Below the pieces are notes generated by a model, which was given only the letters and a program-made list of their open reading frames with translations, ran no database searches and was not told the origin of the DNA. This document shows, piece after piece, positions 26,088 through 35,021 of a stretch of DNA of 64,000 nt. Source of the DNA: Chitinophagaceae bacterium UBA4857 (GTDB lineage: Bacteria > Bacteroidota > Bacteroidia > Chitinophagales > Chitinophagaceae); assembly GCA_002399735.1 (NCBI GenBank), contig DHEF01000053.1:1-64000 (forward strand), written 5' to 3'. A program made the position numbers and the translations under genes. Numbering within the stretch: position 1 is the stretch's first letter; the number at the start of each line of letters is the position of its first letter.

Positions 26088-26391
26088 ACCGGCTGCATAA
26101 ACCTGATTGAGCTGATGTTGCGACGCTCCGTTCATCGTTCCGTTCGCTAATCAGCAGCGGGAAGTTGGAAAGTCCGGAAGTCAGAAAGACCGTAAGATTG
26201 AATTGACAATGAACAAGTGACAGTTGATAGAATTCACCCGATCAACAATCAACGATGAACCGTTAGCTAAAGTGCCGACAAATAATATGCAGCACAAGTG
26301 TAAGTATTTAATTCATCTCCACTGGAAATAAATTAAATCCCGATTCTATCGGAACACTACGGACGATGCTAGTAGCACTGCAGTTAGAAAA
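26088..26391. repeat. Composite R1 element f
   Basis: Left arm TACCGGCTGCATAAACCTGA, then TTGCGACGCTCCGTTC and GTTCCGTTCGCTAATCAGC. The middle has GGAAGTTGGAAAGTCCGGAA-type repeats and ATGAACCGTTAGC words. The right arm GGACGATGCTAGTAGCACTG matches the distal part of R1, but the GTGCGACGCAA core is lost. It fills most of the 420-bp gap upstream of the T9SS protein. Confidence 0.68.
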
Positions 26392-26399
26392 AAAAATAA

Positions 26400-27512
26400 C
26401 TATACCAGTTTGTACATTTTCCCCGGAAGTGGGAGTACAATATTTTGTAACTCCAGGCTTAACATAGCGGCTGCAATGTTGCTATTGCTTAGTGTGGAAA
26501 GTGCCGTTATTTCATCAATATGAATGGAGTTATGATTGTTTAATAAATCCACAATTTTTTTTTCATCGGCAGTAAGTTCCAGCATCAAGGGTTGTTGTAT
26601 AGCATTGGCTTTTTGCTTTGTATTGTTCTTATTGCTTTTCCAACCTAATGAATATAAAATATCGTCGGCATGTTGTAAAAGTTTGGCACTGCCATTTTGT
26701 ATAAGCATATTACAACCCTTGCTTTTTATATCGGTTGTTTTGCCGGGTAAAGCAAATAATTGCTTTTTATATTGCATGGCAAGTTGGGCTGTAATCATGC
26801 TGCCGCCTCTTTCCGATGTTTCTATAATTACAGTAGCATCACTAATGCCTGCCACTATACGGTTACGCCGCGGAAAGTTGTAACGTTCGGGTAAAGATGC
26901 ACTCATAAACTCTGTTAACAAACCGCCACCTGTTTTCAATATTTCTTTAGCCAATGCAGTGTGTTGTGTAGGATAAATTCTATCTAAGCCATGCGCCAAC
27001 ACACCAACGGTTGGTGCCTTGTGTGCAATGGATGATCTATGGGCAATAGCATCTATACCGGCTGCCATGCCACTGATAATATGAATATTTTCACCGGCTA
27101 AATCTTTTACCAATTCCTCGGTAACGTCGCGGCCATATTGCGAGTGGGAACGGGAGCCAACAATAGCAATATTTTTTTGATGATTTAAATCTGCATCACC
27201 TTTATAATACAATACCGTTGGCGAGTCGTGAAACTTTAATAAACGCTGCGGATAATTTTCGTTGGTATAAAGTAGCGGCGTTATTTTATATTTTTCTATA
27301 AATTTTAATTCCTTTTCTATACGGGAAAAATCGGTGAATTGTTTTATGCTTTCGGCCCTTGCATCGCCAATACCTTCAATTTTTTCAATGATAGTTTTCT
27401 TGGCTTTAAAAATATCTTCTACGGCAAAATGTTGCAATAATAATTTTGCTTGCACAGGTCCAATTAAAGGAACCTGCAATAATGCAAGGTGGTAAAATAA
27501 AGGAGTAAGCAT
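26400..27512 (-). CDS. dprA: DNA-processing protein DprA
   Basis: Loads RecA onto incoming single-stranded DNA during natural transformation. It is 370 aa. N-terminal helix-hairpin-helix region (GPVQAKLLLQHF, IEGIGDARAESIKQF) at ~15-70. The Rossmann core has KNIAIVGSRSHSQYGRDV, ISGMAAGIDAIAH and LPERYNFPRRNRIVAGIS, all diagnostic of DprA/Smf. A winged-helix C terminus (DEITALSTLSNSNIAAAMLSLEL) ends it. Other competence genes are not adjacent, but an HHH-containing outer-membrane protein and radC lie 5-9 kb away. Confidence 0.95.
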   Translation of the reverse strand: MLTPLFYHLALLQVPLIGPVQAKLLLQHFAVEDIFKAKKTIIEKIEGIGDARAESIKQFTDFSRIEKELKFIEKYKITPLLYTNENYPQRLLKFHDSPTVLYYKGDADLNHQKNIAIVGSRSHSQYGRDVTEELVKDLAGENIHIISGMAAGIDAIAHRSSIAHKAPTVGVLAHGLDRIYPTQHTALAKEILKTGGGLLTEFMSASLPERYNFPRRNRIVAGISDATVIIETSERGGSMITAQLAMQYKKQLFALPGKTTDIKSKGCNMLIQNGSAKLLQHADDILYSLGWKSNKNNTKQKANAIQQPLMLELTADEKKIVDLLNNHNSIHIDEITALSTLSNSNIAAAMLSLELQNIVLPLPGKMYKLV

Positions 27513-27563
27513 TTGGTGTTTTTCGGTTACAATAAAAATAAGGAAATAAGTAAAATGCTGCGT

Positions 27564-29498
27564 TTACTTATTAGTTATTCTTATTTCTGTGCGTCGGTTT
27601 AATGCTCTTCCTTCTTCGGTTTTATTATCTGCTACAGGTTTTGTTTCTCCATAACCAACAAAACTTAAACGTTTAGGTGATATAAATTTATGTTGCAGGT
27701 AGGCTACAACACGTTTAGCCCTGTTTTCAGATAAAAGTTTATTATCAGCAGGTTTACCAACATTATCTGTATGTCCCGATATTTCAATTGTGACCTCCGG
27801 GTTGTCATTTAAAAACTGTATCAGTTTATCCAGTTCAATGTAAGAGGCAGGTTTAATATCAAACTTGTTTACATCAAAAAACACATTATTTAAAACAATA
27901 CTGGCGTTAGGCTCTATAGGCTGCAAGGCAATGTCTTTTTGGTAGGTAGAATCGGCCTCTGTGCCAGCTACAAGAAACCTGTCCGAAAAAAATAAATAGC
28001 CTTTTTTGTTTACATTAAAAACATAATCGTTACCAACGGGCAGCGTAATTAAATAATCGCCATCTTCATCCGTTCGTACAATATTAACTACCTGATTATT
28101 GGAAAGGTTTATTAGCTCAACTGTTGATGCGATGCCTTCGTTCGTTTTTTTGTCGTGTACTTGTCCTGTAATCCATAACGTTTTTTTCGGTTGCACCTCT
28201 TTTGGCAGATCAAAGCTATATATATCTAAACCGCCTTTACCTTCCGGCCTTTCACCTGAATAGTAAGCCGTTGCACCATCGGCAGTTATATACAATGTTC
28301 CTTCTTTGTTTATTGTATTAATAGGATAGCCCAGGTTAACGGGTGCAGTGGTGAAATTTCCGGCACTATCTTTTTTGGTAAAAAACAAATCATCATCGCC
28401 GTAACCTTGCCAGGTGTTAGAGGTAAAATACAAAGTCTGGTTATCGGCATGAATAAAGGGGCATTGTTCATCACCGGCTGTGTTTACCTGCGGGCCTAAG
28501 TTTTCAGGCTCGCTCCAAAAGCCTTTTTCGTTTAAACGAGTTACATAAATATCCATACCGCCATAACCGCCGGGGCGGCTACTGGTAAAATAAATTTCTC
28601 TTTTATCAGGCGATAAACTTGGTTGTGAATCCCATTGGTCGCTATTTACTTTACGGCCCATGTTGCGTGCTGCTGACCATGCACCATTTTGCAAATAAGC
28701 CATATATAAATCACAACTACCTAATCCATCCGGACGATTACAACCGGTAAAGACAAGCCATTTGCCATCCTGCGAAATTTGTAAAGCACCTTCGTTATAA
28801 CTGGTATTTATTTCGCCGGCTAAAGCCTTAGCTGTGTTCCATTCGCCGTTAATAAAATTGCTGGAATAAAAATCTTCATTACTCTGGTTAATACGTCTGG
28901 TAAAAGCCAATTCTTTTTTATCAATAGTAAGCGAAGGAAAGTATTCAGATTCTTTTGTATTAATAGATGGTCCGGCATTTACAGGATTAAAACTGTATCG
29001 TCTGTCCTTTAAAAAAGTACTGTCATATGCAACGGCAAATTCATAGTTTTTTTTGCGTTGTAAGTAGGCTGCTAATTGTTTTTCATTTTTGGGTGGCGTA
29101 ACAGTAAGTACATGATTTAGTGCAGCCAATGCTTTTTTAAATTCTCCCACCGATGCCAGCATGGTAGAATAGAGTAGTTTATCGGGTATAGTGTAAATAC
29201 TGTCTATAGCAAATGCAGTTTCAAAACTTTCAATACTTTTATTGTAGGTGTTTAATTTGCTGTAAATACTGGCCATAGCAATATGTGCATCTACATAGTT
29301 GTTATCAATGGCAACTGCCTGAGTAAGTAAGCCAATGGCGCTTACATAGTTATTGTCATTAGCTCTTTCGATAGCTTGCTGATAAAGCGTCACTGCCTTT
29401 TTATTCACTTTAGCAGGATTATAATTTTGTCCGTTTACACTATAAGTAAAAAAACAAAATGTAATCAGGAGCCAATATTTGAAAAATATGTTGACCAT
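27564..29498 (-). CDS. TPR-PD40-OmpA family outer-membrane protein
   Basis: Protein of 644 aa with a signal peptide (~1-23). TPR repeats cover ~30-150, and PD40/WD40-like propeller blades ~185-425 (SPDKREIYFTSSRPGGYGGMDIY is typical). A carboxypeptidase-regulatory or CNA-B-like domain covers ~440-520, and an OmpA peptidoglycan-binding domain ~535-644 (ISGHTDNVGKPADN, RAKRVVAYL, RALNRRTEIRI). This layout is common in Bacteroidota, sometimes near T9SS PorP/SprF genes, but no such neighbour is seen. Probably anchors an outer-membrane complex to the wall. dprA lies 51 bp downstream on the same strand. Confidence 0.9.
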   Translation of the reverse strand: MVNIFFKYWLLITFCFFTYSVNGQNYNPAKVNKKAVTLYQQAIERANDNNYVSAIGLLTQAVAIDNNYVDAHIAMASIYSKLNTYNKSIESFETAFAIDSIYTIPDKLLYSTMLASVGEFKKALAALNHVLTVTPPKNEKQLAAYLQRKKNYEFAVAYDSTFLKDRRYSFNPVNAGPSINTKESEYFPSLTIDKKELAFTRRINQSNEDFYSSNFINGEWNTAKALAGEINTSYNEGALQISQDGKWLVFTGCNRPDGLGSCDLYMAYLQNGAWSAARNMGRKVNSDQWDSQPSLSPDKREIYFTSSRPGGYGGMDIYVTRLNEKGFWSEPENLGPQVNTAGDEQCPFIHADNQTLYFTSNTWQGYGDDDLFFTKKDSAGNFTTAPVNLGYPINTINKEGTLYITADGATAYYSGERPEGKGGLDIYSFDLPKEVQPKKTLWITGQVHDKKTNEGIASTVELINLSNNQVVNIVRTDEDGDYLITLPVGNDYVFNVNKKGYLFFSDRFLVAGTEADSTYQKDIALQPIEPNASIVLNNVFFDVNKFDIKPASYIELDKLIQFLNDNPEVTIEISGHTDNVGKPADNKLLSENRAKRVVAYLQHKFISPKRLSFVGYGETKPVADNKTEEGRALNRRTEIRITNK

Positions 29499-29675
29499 AA
29501 TATAGTAACGAATCTAAATATTATTTATTTTTAGGGTGCTAGATGTTCTTAAAATTATTGTTGTCCTCTACAACCAAGCCCTCTTTACCACATTTTATTA
29601 GTTAAACGTATGTGAATTTCAGGGTTATCAATACAATTGTATTCAATTAATAAATATTTGTGTAAAATATTTAAA

Positions 29676-29719
29676 ATAAAAGAAAACCGCACCAAAATAT
29701 TGATGCGGTTTTCTTTTAT
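29676..29719 (-). terminator. Terminator of the folD-queE transcript
   Basis: AAAAGAAAACCGCA, loop, TGCGGTTTTCTTTT: long stem with A/T tracts on both sides, just past the queE stop. Confidence 0.85.
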
Positions 29720-29731
29720 GTTCATTTTTTA

Positions 29732-30376
29732 TTATGGCACATTAATATATTTATGCAATTGCAGGCTAAGCTCCCATTGCGGGTTGGCCTTAACATACTC
29801 AACAATTAACGGAACCATTACATCAGCCTTACTCCATTCAGGTTGTAAGTATAATTTACAATCGGCAGGTACTTGTGCCGCAAACTGCTCGCCAAAAGCA
29901 AAATCCGATTTATGGTAAATAATTACTTTTAATTCGTTAGCCGCAGCCACCACCTCGGGTAAAGGAGCTTTAAACTTTTTTGGCGATAAACATAACCAAT
30001 CCCAGTTTCCTGATAATGGCGATGATCCCGATGTTTCAATATTTGTTTGTAAACCTGCTGCATGTAGTGCATCGGTTAACGCATCCAATGGGTGCATCAA
30101 TGGCTCACCACCGGTAATAACTACAATTTTAGATGGTGTTGCTTTTACTTCATCCACCAATTGTTGTATGGTAAAGTGCGGGTGCGCATCGGCGTCCCAG
30201 CTTTCTTTTACATCGCACCAAACACAGCCCACATCACAGCCGCCCAAACGTATAAAGTAAGCAGCATGACCCTGATAAAACCCCTCACCCTGAATGGTAT
30301 AAAAATGCTCCATTACCGGCAACGTACTTGTAGCCGTTAAAAGGGGAGTATCTATATTTTCAGTAGTTGCTGTCAT
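29732..30376 (-). CDS. queE: 7-carboxy-7-deazaguanine synthase QueE
   Basis: Radical-SAM enzyme of 214 aa that turns 6-carboxy-tetrahydropterin into 7-carboxy-7-deazaguanine for queuosine. The cluster motif is C-D-V-G-C-V-W-C (CxxxCxxC) in RLGGCDVGCVWCDVKES, preceded by TIQGEGFYQG. VVITGGEPLMHP is the GGE SAM-binding motif. ATG at 30376 is preferred over TTG at 30391. It lies 27 bp downstream of folD and probably shares its transcript. The partner queD genes are at 59 kb and tgt at 51 kb. Confidence 0.93.
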   Translation of the reverse strand: MTATTENIDTPLLTATSTLPVMEHFYTIQGEGFYQGHAAYFIRLGGCDVGCVWCDVKESWDADAHPHFTIQQLVDEVKATPSKIVVITGGEPLMHPLDALTDALHAAGLQTNIETSGSSPLSGNWDWLCLSPKKFKAPLPEVVAAANELKVIIYHKSDFAFGEQFAAQVPADCKLYLQPEWSKADVMVPLIVEYVKANPQWELSLQLHKYINVP

Positions 30377-30403
30377 ATTTTTCTTAAACAATCAAAAGCT
30401 TAT

Positions 30404-31279
30404 TTAGTTGTTTTCAACGCAAGCCTGATAGGTATTTTTCATCAAAGCCGCAATGGTCATAGGGCCTACACCACCCGGTACAGGCGTTATCCAATCAGTT
30501 TTATCGGCAACTTCGGCATAAGCCACATCGCCTTTTAGCCTAAAACCACTTTTACGGCTGCTGTCTTCCACTCTGGTAATGCCTACATCAATAATTATGG
30601 CACCTGGTTTTACCATGTCAGCAGTAACAAACTCGGGTATGCCCAAAGCCGCTACAATTATATCGCCTTGCAGGCAAAGTTCTTTTAAGTTGGTAGTATG
30701 CGAGTGACAAATAGTTACCGTACAGTTTCCCGGGTTACTATTACCACTTAACAAAATACTCATAGGGCGTCCAACAATATTACTACGGCCAATAACAATA
30801 GCATGTTTTCCTTTTGTATCTATTTTGTAATGCTTTAACAGCAACATAATTCCGTATGGTGTTGCCGGAACAAAAGTTGGTAAGCCTTCTACCATTTTAC
30901 CCACACTTTCAGGATGAAACCCGTCTACGTCCTTCGCAGGCGATATAGCGTCAATTACCTTTTTAGCGTCAATATGTTTTGGTAATGGCAGTTGTACCAA
31001 AATACCATCAATATCCGGATCGTTGTTAAGGTTATCAATTTCTTCTAATAATTGCAGTTCATCTATAGTGCTTTCAAACCTAACTAAGGTCGATTTAAAG
31101 CCTGTTTCTTCGCATGATTTTACTTTTGCAGCTACATAAGTTTCGCTGGCTCCGTTGTTGCCTACTAAAATTGCGGCTAAATGCGGTATTTTTTTTCCTT
31201 CGTTTGCACGTTGGGCTACATCCAGTTTCAGTGCATCTTTAATAGCCTGAGCGGCTAATTTCCCGTCTAATATTTGCAT
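30404..31279 (-). CDS. folD: Bifunctional methylenetetrahydrofolate dehydrogenase/cyclohydrolase
   Basis: Interconverts 5,10-methylene- and 10-formyl-tetrahydrofolate. The 291-aa protein is full length. It has YVAAKVKSCEETG (catalytic Lys region), DGILVQLPLPKHID, the dinucleotide-binding IVIGRSNIVGRP, and the C-terminal PGGVGPMTIAALM, all family signatures. It is first in a probable two-gene unit with queE. A TAGGTTTG box ends 4 bases before its ATG. Confidence 0.96.
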   Translation of the reverse strand: MQILDGKLAAQAIKDALKLDVAQRANEGKKIPHLAAILVGNNGASETYVAAKVKSCEETGFKSTLVRFESTIDELQLLEEIDNLNNDPDIDGILVQLPLPKHIDAKKVIDAISPAKDVDGFHPESVGKMVEGLPTFVPATPYGIMLLLKHYKIDTKGKHAIVIGRSNIVGRPMSILLSGNSNPGNCTVTICHSHTTNLKELCLQGDIIVAALGIPEFVTADMVKPGAIIIDVGITRVEDSSRKSGFRLKGDVAYAEVADKTDWITPVPGGVGPMTIAALMKNTYQACVENN

Positions 31280-31283
31280 GGCG

Positions 31284-31291
31284 CAAACCTA
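31284..31291 (-). promoter_or_regulatory. -7 box of folD, leaderless arrangement
   Basis: TAGGTTTG on the minus strand followed by CGCC and the ATG at 31279. Exact match to TAnnTTTG; no convincing TTG at -33. Confidence 0.5.
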
Positions 31292-31364
31292 CATAAACTT
31301 TCAATGTTTTTGGTTTTAAATCTGTATTAACGGCTACATTTTCTCATTTTTATAGTAACATTTT

Positions 31365-31625
31365 TTGTTTACCGGCTTCGGTTCCCTGATTGATCGTCCC
31401 TTGCGACGCTCCGTTCGGAGTTCCGTTCGCTGTTCAGGAGAGAGAGTAGGGAAGTCGGGAAGTCGGAGAGTCCGTGAGTCGGGAAGTTCAGGGGCTTCTC
31501 CCTATTAACTATTAACAATGAACCATTAACTACCAACACCTCATGCCAAATGATGAATAGTATTACAGCAGTACAAGCGTGCGACGCAACGGAAGCTCAA
31601 TCAAGGGAGGGACGCTGGGAGCAAA
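31365..31625. repeat. Composite R1 element g
   Basis: Left arm TTACCGGCTTCGGTTCCCTG, then CTTGCGACGCTCCGTTCGGA and GTTCCGTTCGCTGTTCAGG. The middle has GGGAAGTCGGGAAGTCGGAG-type 9-mer repeats and ACTATTAACAATGAACCATT. The right arm has CAAGCGTGCGACGCAACGG, CAATCAAGGGAGGGACGCTG and GGAGC. It fills about half of the 490-bp gap; the rest shows nothing recognisable. Confidence 0.75.
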
Positions 31626-31770
31626 ATGCTCATGTCTAATATCAGAAAGAAAGCCTCTTAAGTGTTAACGCTCTATGTTACTTATAGCGCCTATCAAAAA
31701 ACTTATTCCGCACATGATAATTGTATTCCAATAAAATACGTAAATTACGATAAGCTAACCTACCTGAGTT

Positions 31771-32598
31771 TTGAGAAACATTAAACTGCTTTTAATGGTT
31801 CTGCCATTTTGTGCAAGCCATAACCTGTATGCACAGTTGGTGCGTAAACCCGTAAGTTCATCTTATGCAGGTGTCGGGGCGTATTCCGCCACTCATTCCG
31901 ATGTATTTTCTGTTTTGTCTAATACTGCTGCACTGACAAAAGTGAAACAGTTTAGTGCCGGTGTATATGGCGAACAGCGTTTTATGCTGAAGGAGCTTAT
32001 GCATTATTTAGGTGCTTTTGCTTTGCCCACCCAATCGGGAAACTTTGCCGTAACAACTGCTTATCAGGGCGGTAGTTATATGAATGATTATCAGATAGGA
32101 TTGGCTTATGCCCGAAGTCTGGGTAAAACCATTGATATTGGTGTAAGGTTTAACTACAACGGATTAAAAGTAAATGGTTATGGCAATGCATCAGCAATTG
32201 GCATGGAGCTGGGTACTGTTTTACATTTTACCGAGAAGCTGCATGGCGGTTTACAAGTGGTAAACCCGGTAAGTTCAAAATTCGGGATAAATAAACAGGA
32301 AAAGTTTGCCTCTGTATATTCATTAGGTATAGGATACGAGGCGTCGGAGAAGTTTTTTGTAAGTACAGCCTTTGTAAAAGAAGAAGATAAGGCAAACATC
32401 GTACAGGCAGATGTACAATACAAAATTTTACCTTTTTTACAATTACGGGGTGGAGTAAGTACGGGTACAACCAGTTATTGGTTAGGAGTTGGTTTAGGTT
32501 GGAAAAATATACGATTAGATATTGTAAGCGGTTATCATAATCAGTTAGGGCTATCGCCGGGACTGATGATTATATATGAAAATAATCATCAGCCATGA
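31771..32598 (+). CDS. Outer-membrane beta-barrel protein paired with an HHH barrel
   Basis: Exported protein of 275 aa with a signal peptide ending NLYAQ at residue 22. The mature part has alternating strands resembling small PorV/UPF0164-type barrels (SSYAGVGAYSATHSDVFSVLSNTAAL, then many amphipathic strands). The opening 'SNTAALTKVKQFSAGVYGEQRF' looks like the N-terminal plug region of PorV-like proteins. Start is TTG at 31771, because the internal ATG would cut the basic N region off the signal. Its stop overlaps the start of the next gene (ATGA), so the two are translated together. Confidence 0.68.
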   Translation: MRNIKLLLMVLPFCASHNLYAQLVRKPVSSSYAGVGAYSATHSDVFSVLSNTAALTKVKQFSAGVYGEQRFMLKELMHYLGAFALPTQSGNFAVTTAYQGGSYMNDYQIGLAYARSLGKTIDIGVRFNYNGLKVNGYGNASAIGMELGTVLHFTEKLHGGLQVVNPVSSKFGINKQEKFASVYSLGIGYEASEKFFVSTAFVKEEDKANIVQADVQYKILPFLQLRGGVSTGTTSYWLGVGLGWKNIRLDIVSGYHNQLGLSPGLMIIYENNHQP

Positions 32599-34646
32599 AG
32601 AAATATGTTTATTATATATGTATACTAATTTTATGTTGTCGGTTTCAATTGGCTGCACAAACGGTACCGCCTGTAACCGAGCAACAGTTAGAAAGTATGA
32701 CTGCTGCTGAAGAAGCCGAAACAGAAGATGATAGTTATTTACAACAATTAAGTTATTACAAAAGACATCCCTTACATATAAATACCGCATCGGCAGATGA
32801 GCTTCAGGGATTATTGTTGCTGACCGATTTGCAAATACAAAACCTGCTTATTTATCGTAAGTTATTGGGTAAGCTGGTAAATGTGTATGAGTTGCAGGCG
32901 GTACCGGGCTGGGATATTTTTACTATACGAAAACTATTGCCTTTTATAACTATTGCTGATGATATAAGTTTAATAAACTCAATAAAAGACCGGTTGAAAG
33001 GTGGTGAACATAGTATTATTATACGGGCGTCGCAAATAATGGAGCAAGCCAAAGGGTTTGATAAAACTACAGCCGGCACAAAATACCTGGGAAGTAAACA
33101 ACGTTACTTTTTGCGGTACAGGTATATGTATAAAAATATACTACAGTACGGTGTGACAGCCGATAAAGATGCTGGTGAACAATTTTTTAAAGGAGTACAG
33201 CAATATGGTTTTGATTTTTATTCTGTACATGCATTTGCACGCAACATAGGTGTGATAAAAGCGTTGGCACTTGGTGATTTTACTGTAAATATGGGCCAGG
33301 GTTTAATACAATGGCAAAGCCTTGCTTTTAAAAAGAGTGTAGAAATAAGTGCTATAAAAAGACAATCAACGGTTTTAAGGCCATATACTTCGGCCGGTGA
33401 ATATAATTTTAACCGTGGAGTTGGTATTACACTGCAAAAGAAAAATATTGAACTTACTTTGTTTGCATCCGCTAGAAGGCTAAGTGCTAATATGATACAA
33501 AGCGCTGATAGTGTAGATGCGGAAGATTATTTTTCTTCTTTTGTTACTTCGGGTTATCACAGAACTGCATCGGAAGCAGCTGATAAAAATAAACTTAGGC
33601 AAATAAGTTATGGAGGGAATTTGAGATACTCTTTGGGTAAAGGGTACATAGGTATAAATACAATAAGCTATCATTTTTCAGCAGCTTTACAAAAGCGGGA
33701 TTTACCCTATAATTATTTTGCTATAACAGGAAAAACATGGTTTAATGCCAGCATTGATTATGGCTACACACATAAAAACGTTCACTTTTTTGGTGAAGCG
33801 GCTATTGATAAAAAAATGAACAGGGCTTTTGTAAACGGCCTTATGATAAGTGTTGACAGAACAGTAGACATTGCTTTGTTGCAAAGAAGTATAGGTAAGG
33901 GTTATCAGGCTGTAAACGGTAATGCATTTACAGAAAATACTTTCCCTACAAATGAAACCGGTTATTACATTGGGTTAACCATGAGGCCAACGAGTAATTT
34001 ACGATTAGATGGGTATGCCGATTTATTTAAATTTCCTTTTATAAAATACCTGGTAGATGCACCAGCCAGTGGAAGCGAATATGCCGCCCAGTTAACTTAT
34101 ACTCCAAATAAAGCAAGTGAATTGTATCTGCGTTTTAGAAAAGAGTCAAAACAACTTAATCAACCGGATAATGTAACCAGTTTAAATTATCTGGTTTATC
34201 AAAATAAGGTCAACTGGCGTATGCATGTAAGCCATAAATTAAATACAATCATTACGGTGCGCAGCAGGGTAGAATGGTTACAGTTTGACCGGGAAAGGAA
34301 TGATAAAGAACAAGGTATACTATATTTTGCCGATATAATATATAAACCGATGACGAAACCTTTAGCTGCCGGGGTAAGGTTACAGTATTTTGAAACAGAT
34401 AGTTATTATTCAAGGGTTTATGCTTTTGAAAACGATGTATTGTATAGTTATAGTATTCCAGTGTTTTATGATAAAGGTTTTCGTTATTATTTAAATCTTA
34501 ATTATGATATAAACAGAAATATTACGGTATGGCTTCGTTGGGCACAGATGATTTATAATAACAGGCAAACGATAGGTAGTGGGTTGGATGAGATAAATGG
34601 GAATAAAAAGTCGGAGATAAAGGCGCAGATAAGAATGATTATATAA
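32595..34646 (+). CDS. Helix-hairpin-helix (ComEA-like) outer-membrane barrel protein
   Basis: Exported protein of 683 aa, signal peptide to ~residue 22. Residues ~55-118 carry two helix-hairpin-helix motifs (HINTASADELQGLLLLTD and LVNVYELQAVPGWDIFTIRK), the arrangement of ComEA, a periplasmic DNA-binding competence protein. The remaining ~550 residues show outer-membrane strands with many Tyr/Arg/Phe (RYFLRYRYMYKN, YIGINTISYHFSAAL, INRNITVWLRWAQMIY). A periplasmic HHH fused to a large barrel could bind or move DNA at the outer membrane, but this is inference. Translationally coupled to the upstream barrel gene. Confidence 0.72.
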   Translation: MKKYVYYICILILCCRFQLAAQTVPPVTEQQLESMTAAEEAETEDDSYLQQLSYYKRHPLHINTASADELQGLLLLTDLQIQNLLIYRKLLGKLVNVYELQAVPGWDIFTIRKLLPFITIADDISLINSIKDRLKGGEHSIIIRASQIMEQAKGFDKTTAGTKYLGSKQRYFLRYRYMYKNILQYGVTADKDAGEQFFKGVQQYGFDFYSVHAFARNIGVIKALALGDFTVNMGQGLIQWQSLAFKKSVEISAIKRQSTVLRPYTSAGEYNFNRGVGITLQKKNIELTLFASARRLSANMIQSADSVDAEDYFSSFVTSGYHRTASEAADKNKLRQISYGGNLRYSLGKGYIGINTISYHFSAALQKRDLPYNYFAITGKTWFNASIDYGYTHKNVHFFGEAAIDKKMNRAFVNGLMISVDRTVDIALLQRSIGKGYQAVNGNAFTENTFPTNETGYYIGLTMRPTSNLRLDGYADLFKFPFIKYLVDAPASGSEYAAQLTYTPNKASELYLRFRKESKQLNQPDNVTSLNYLVYQNKVNWRMHVSHKLNTIITVRSRVEWLQFDRERNDKEQGILYFADIIYKPMTKPLAAGVRLQYFETDSYYSRVYAFENDVLYSYSIPVFYDKGFRYYLNLNYDINRNITVWLRWAQMIYNNRQTIGSGLDEINGNKKSEIKAQIRMII

Positions 34647-34709
34647 TCAATTGTGAAGCAAATGCTTACTAACTTCCCTTTTCCCTACCTTCGCTATAAA
34701 TCAACTCAC

Positions 34710-35021
34710 ATGACGGATCAGCAACAGCCTAACCAGTTAAACATAGAAATATCAGAAGAAGTAGCAGAAGGTAACTACGCCAATCTGGCCATTATTACAC
34801 ATTCGCATGCCGAGTTTGTGGTAGACTTTGTAAACGTAATGCCGGGTACGCCAAAGAGCAAGGTAAAATCGCGTATTATACTTACACCGCAGCATGCCAA
34901 ACGTTTAATGAAGGCACTGATAGACAATGTAGAAAAATTTGAAGCAAGTAACGGCGTAATTAAAGATCTGGACGAAGTACAGATTCCTTTAAACTTTGGT
35001 GGTCCTAATGCCCAGGCTTAA
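34710..35021 (+). CDS. DUF3467 domain protein
   Basis: Small cytoplasmic protein of 103 aa in the DUF3467 family: NIEISEEVAEGNYANLAIITHSHAEFVVDFVNVMPG, then SRIILTPQHAKRLMKALIDN. It is conserved in Bacteroidota and has no known function. ATG at 34710 is used; the frame is open further upstream, but those residues are unlike the family. Its stop at 35019-35021 directly abuts the radC stop on the other strand, so the two genes converge with no gap. Confidence 0.87.
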   Translation: MTDQQQPNQLNIEISEEVAEGNYANLAIITHSHAEFVVDFVNVMPGTPKSKVKSRIILTPQHAKRLMKALIDNVEKFEASNGVIKDLDEVQIPLNFGGPNAQA

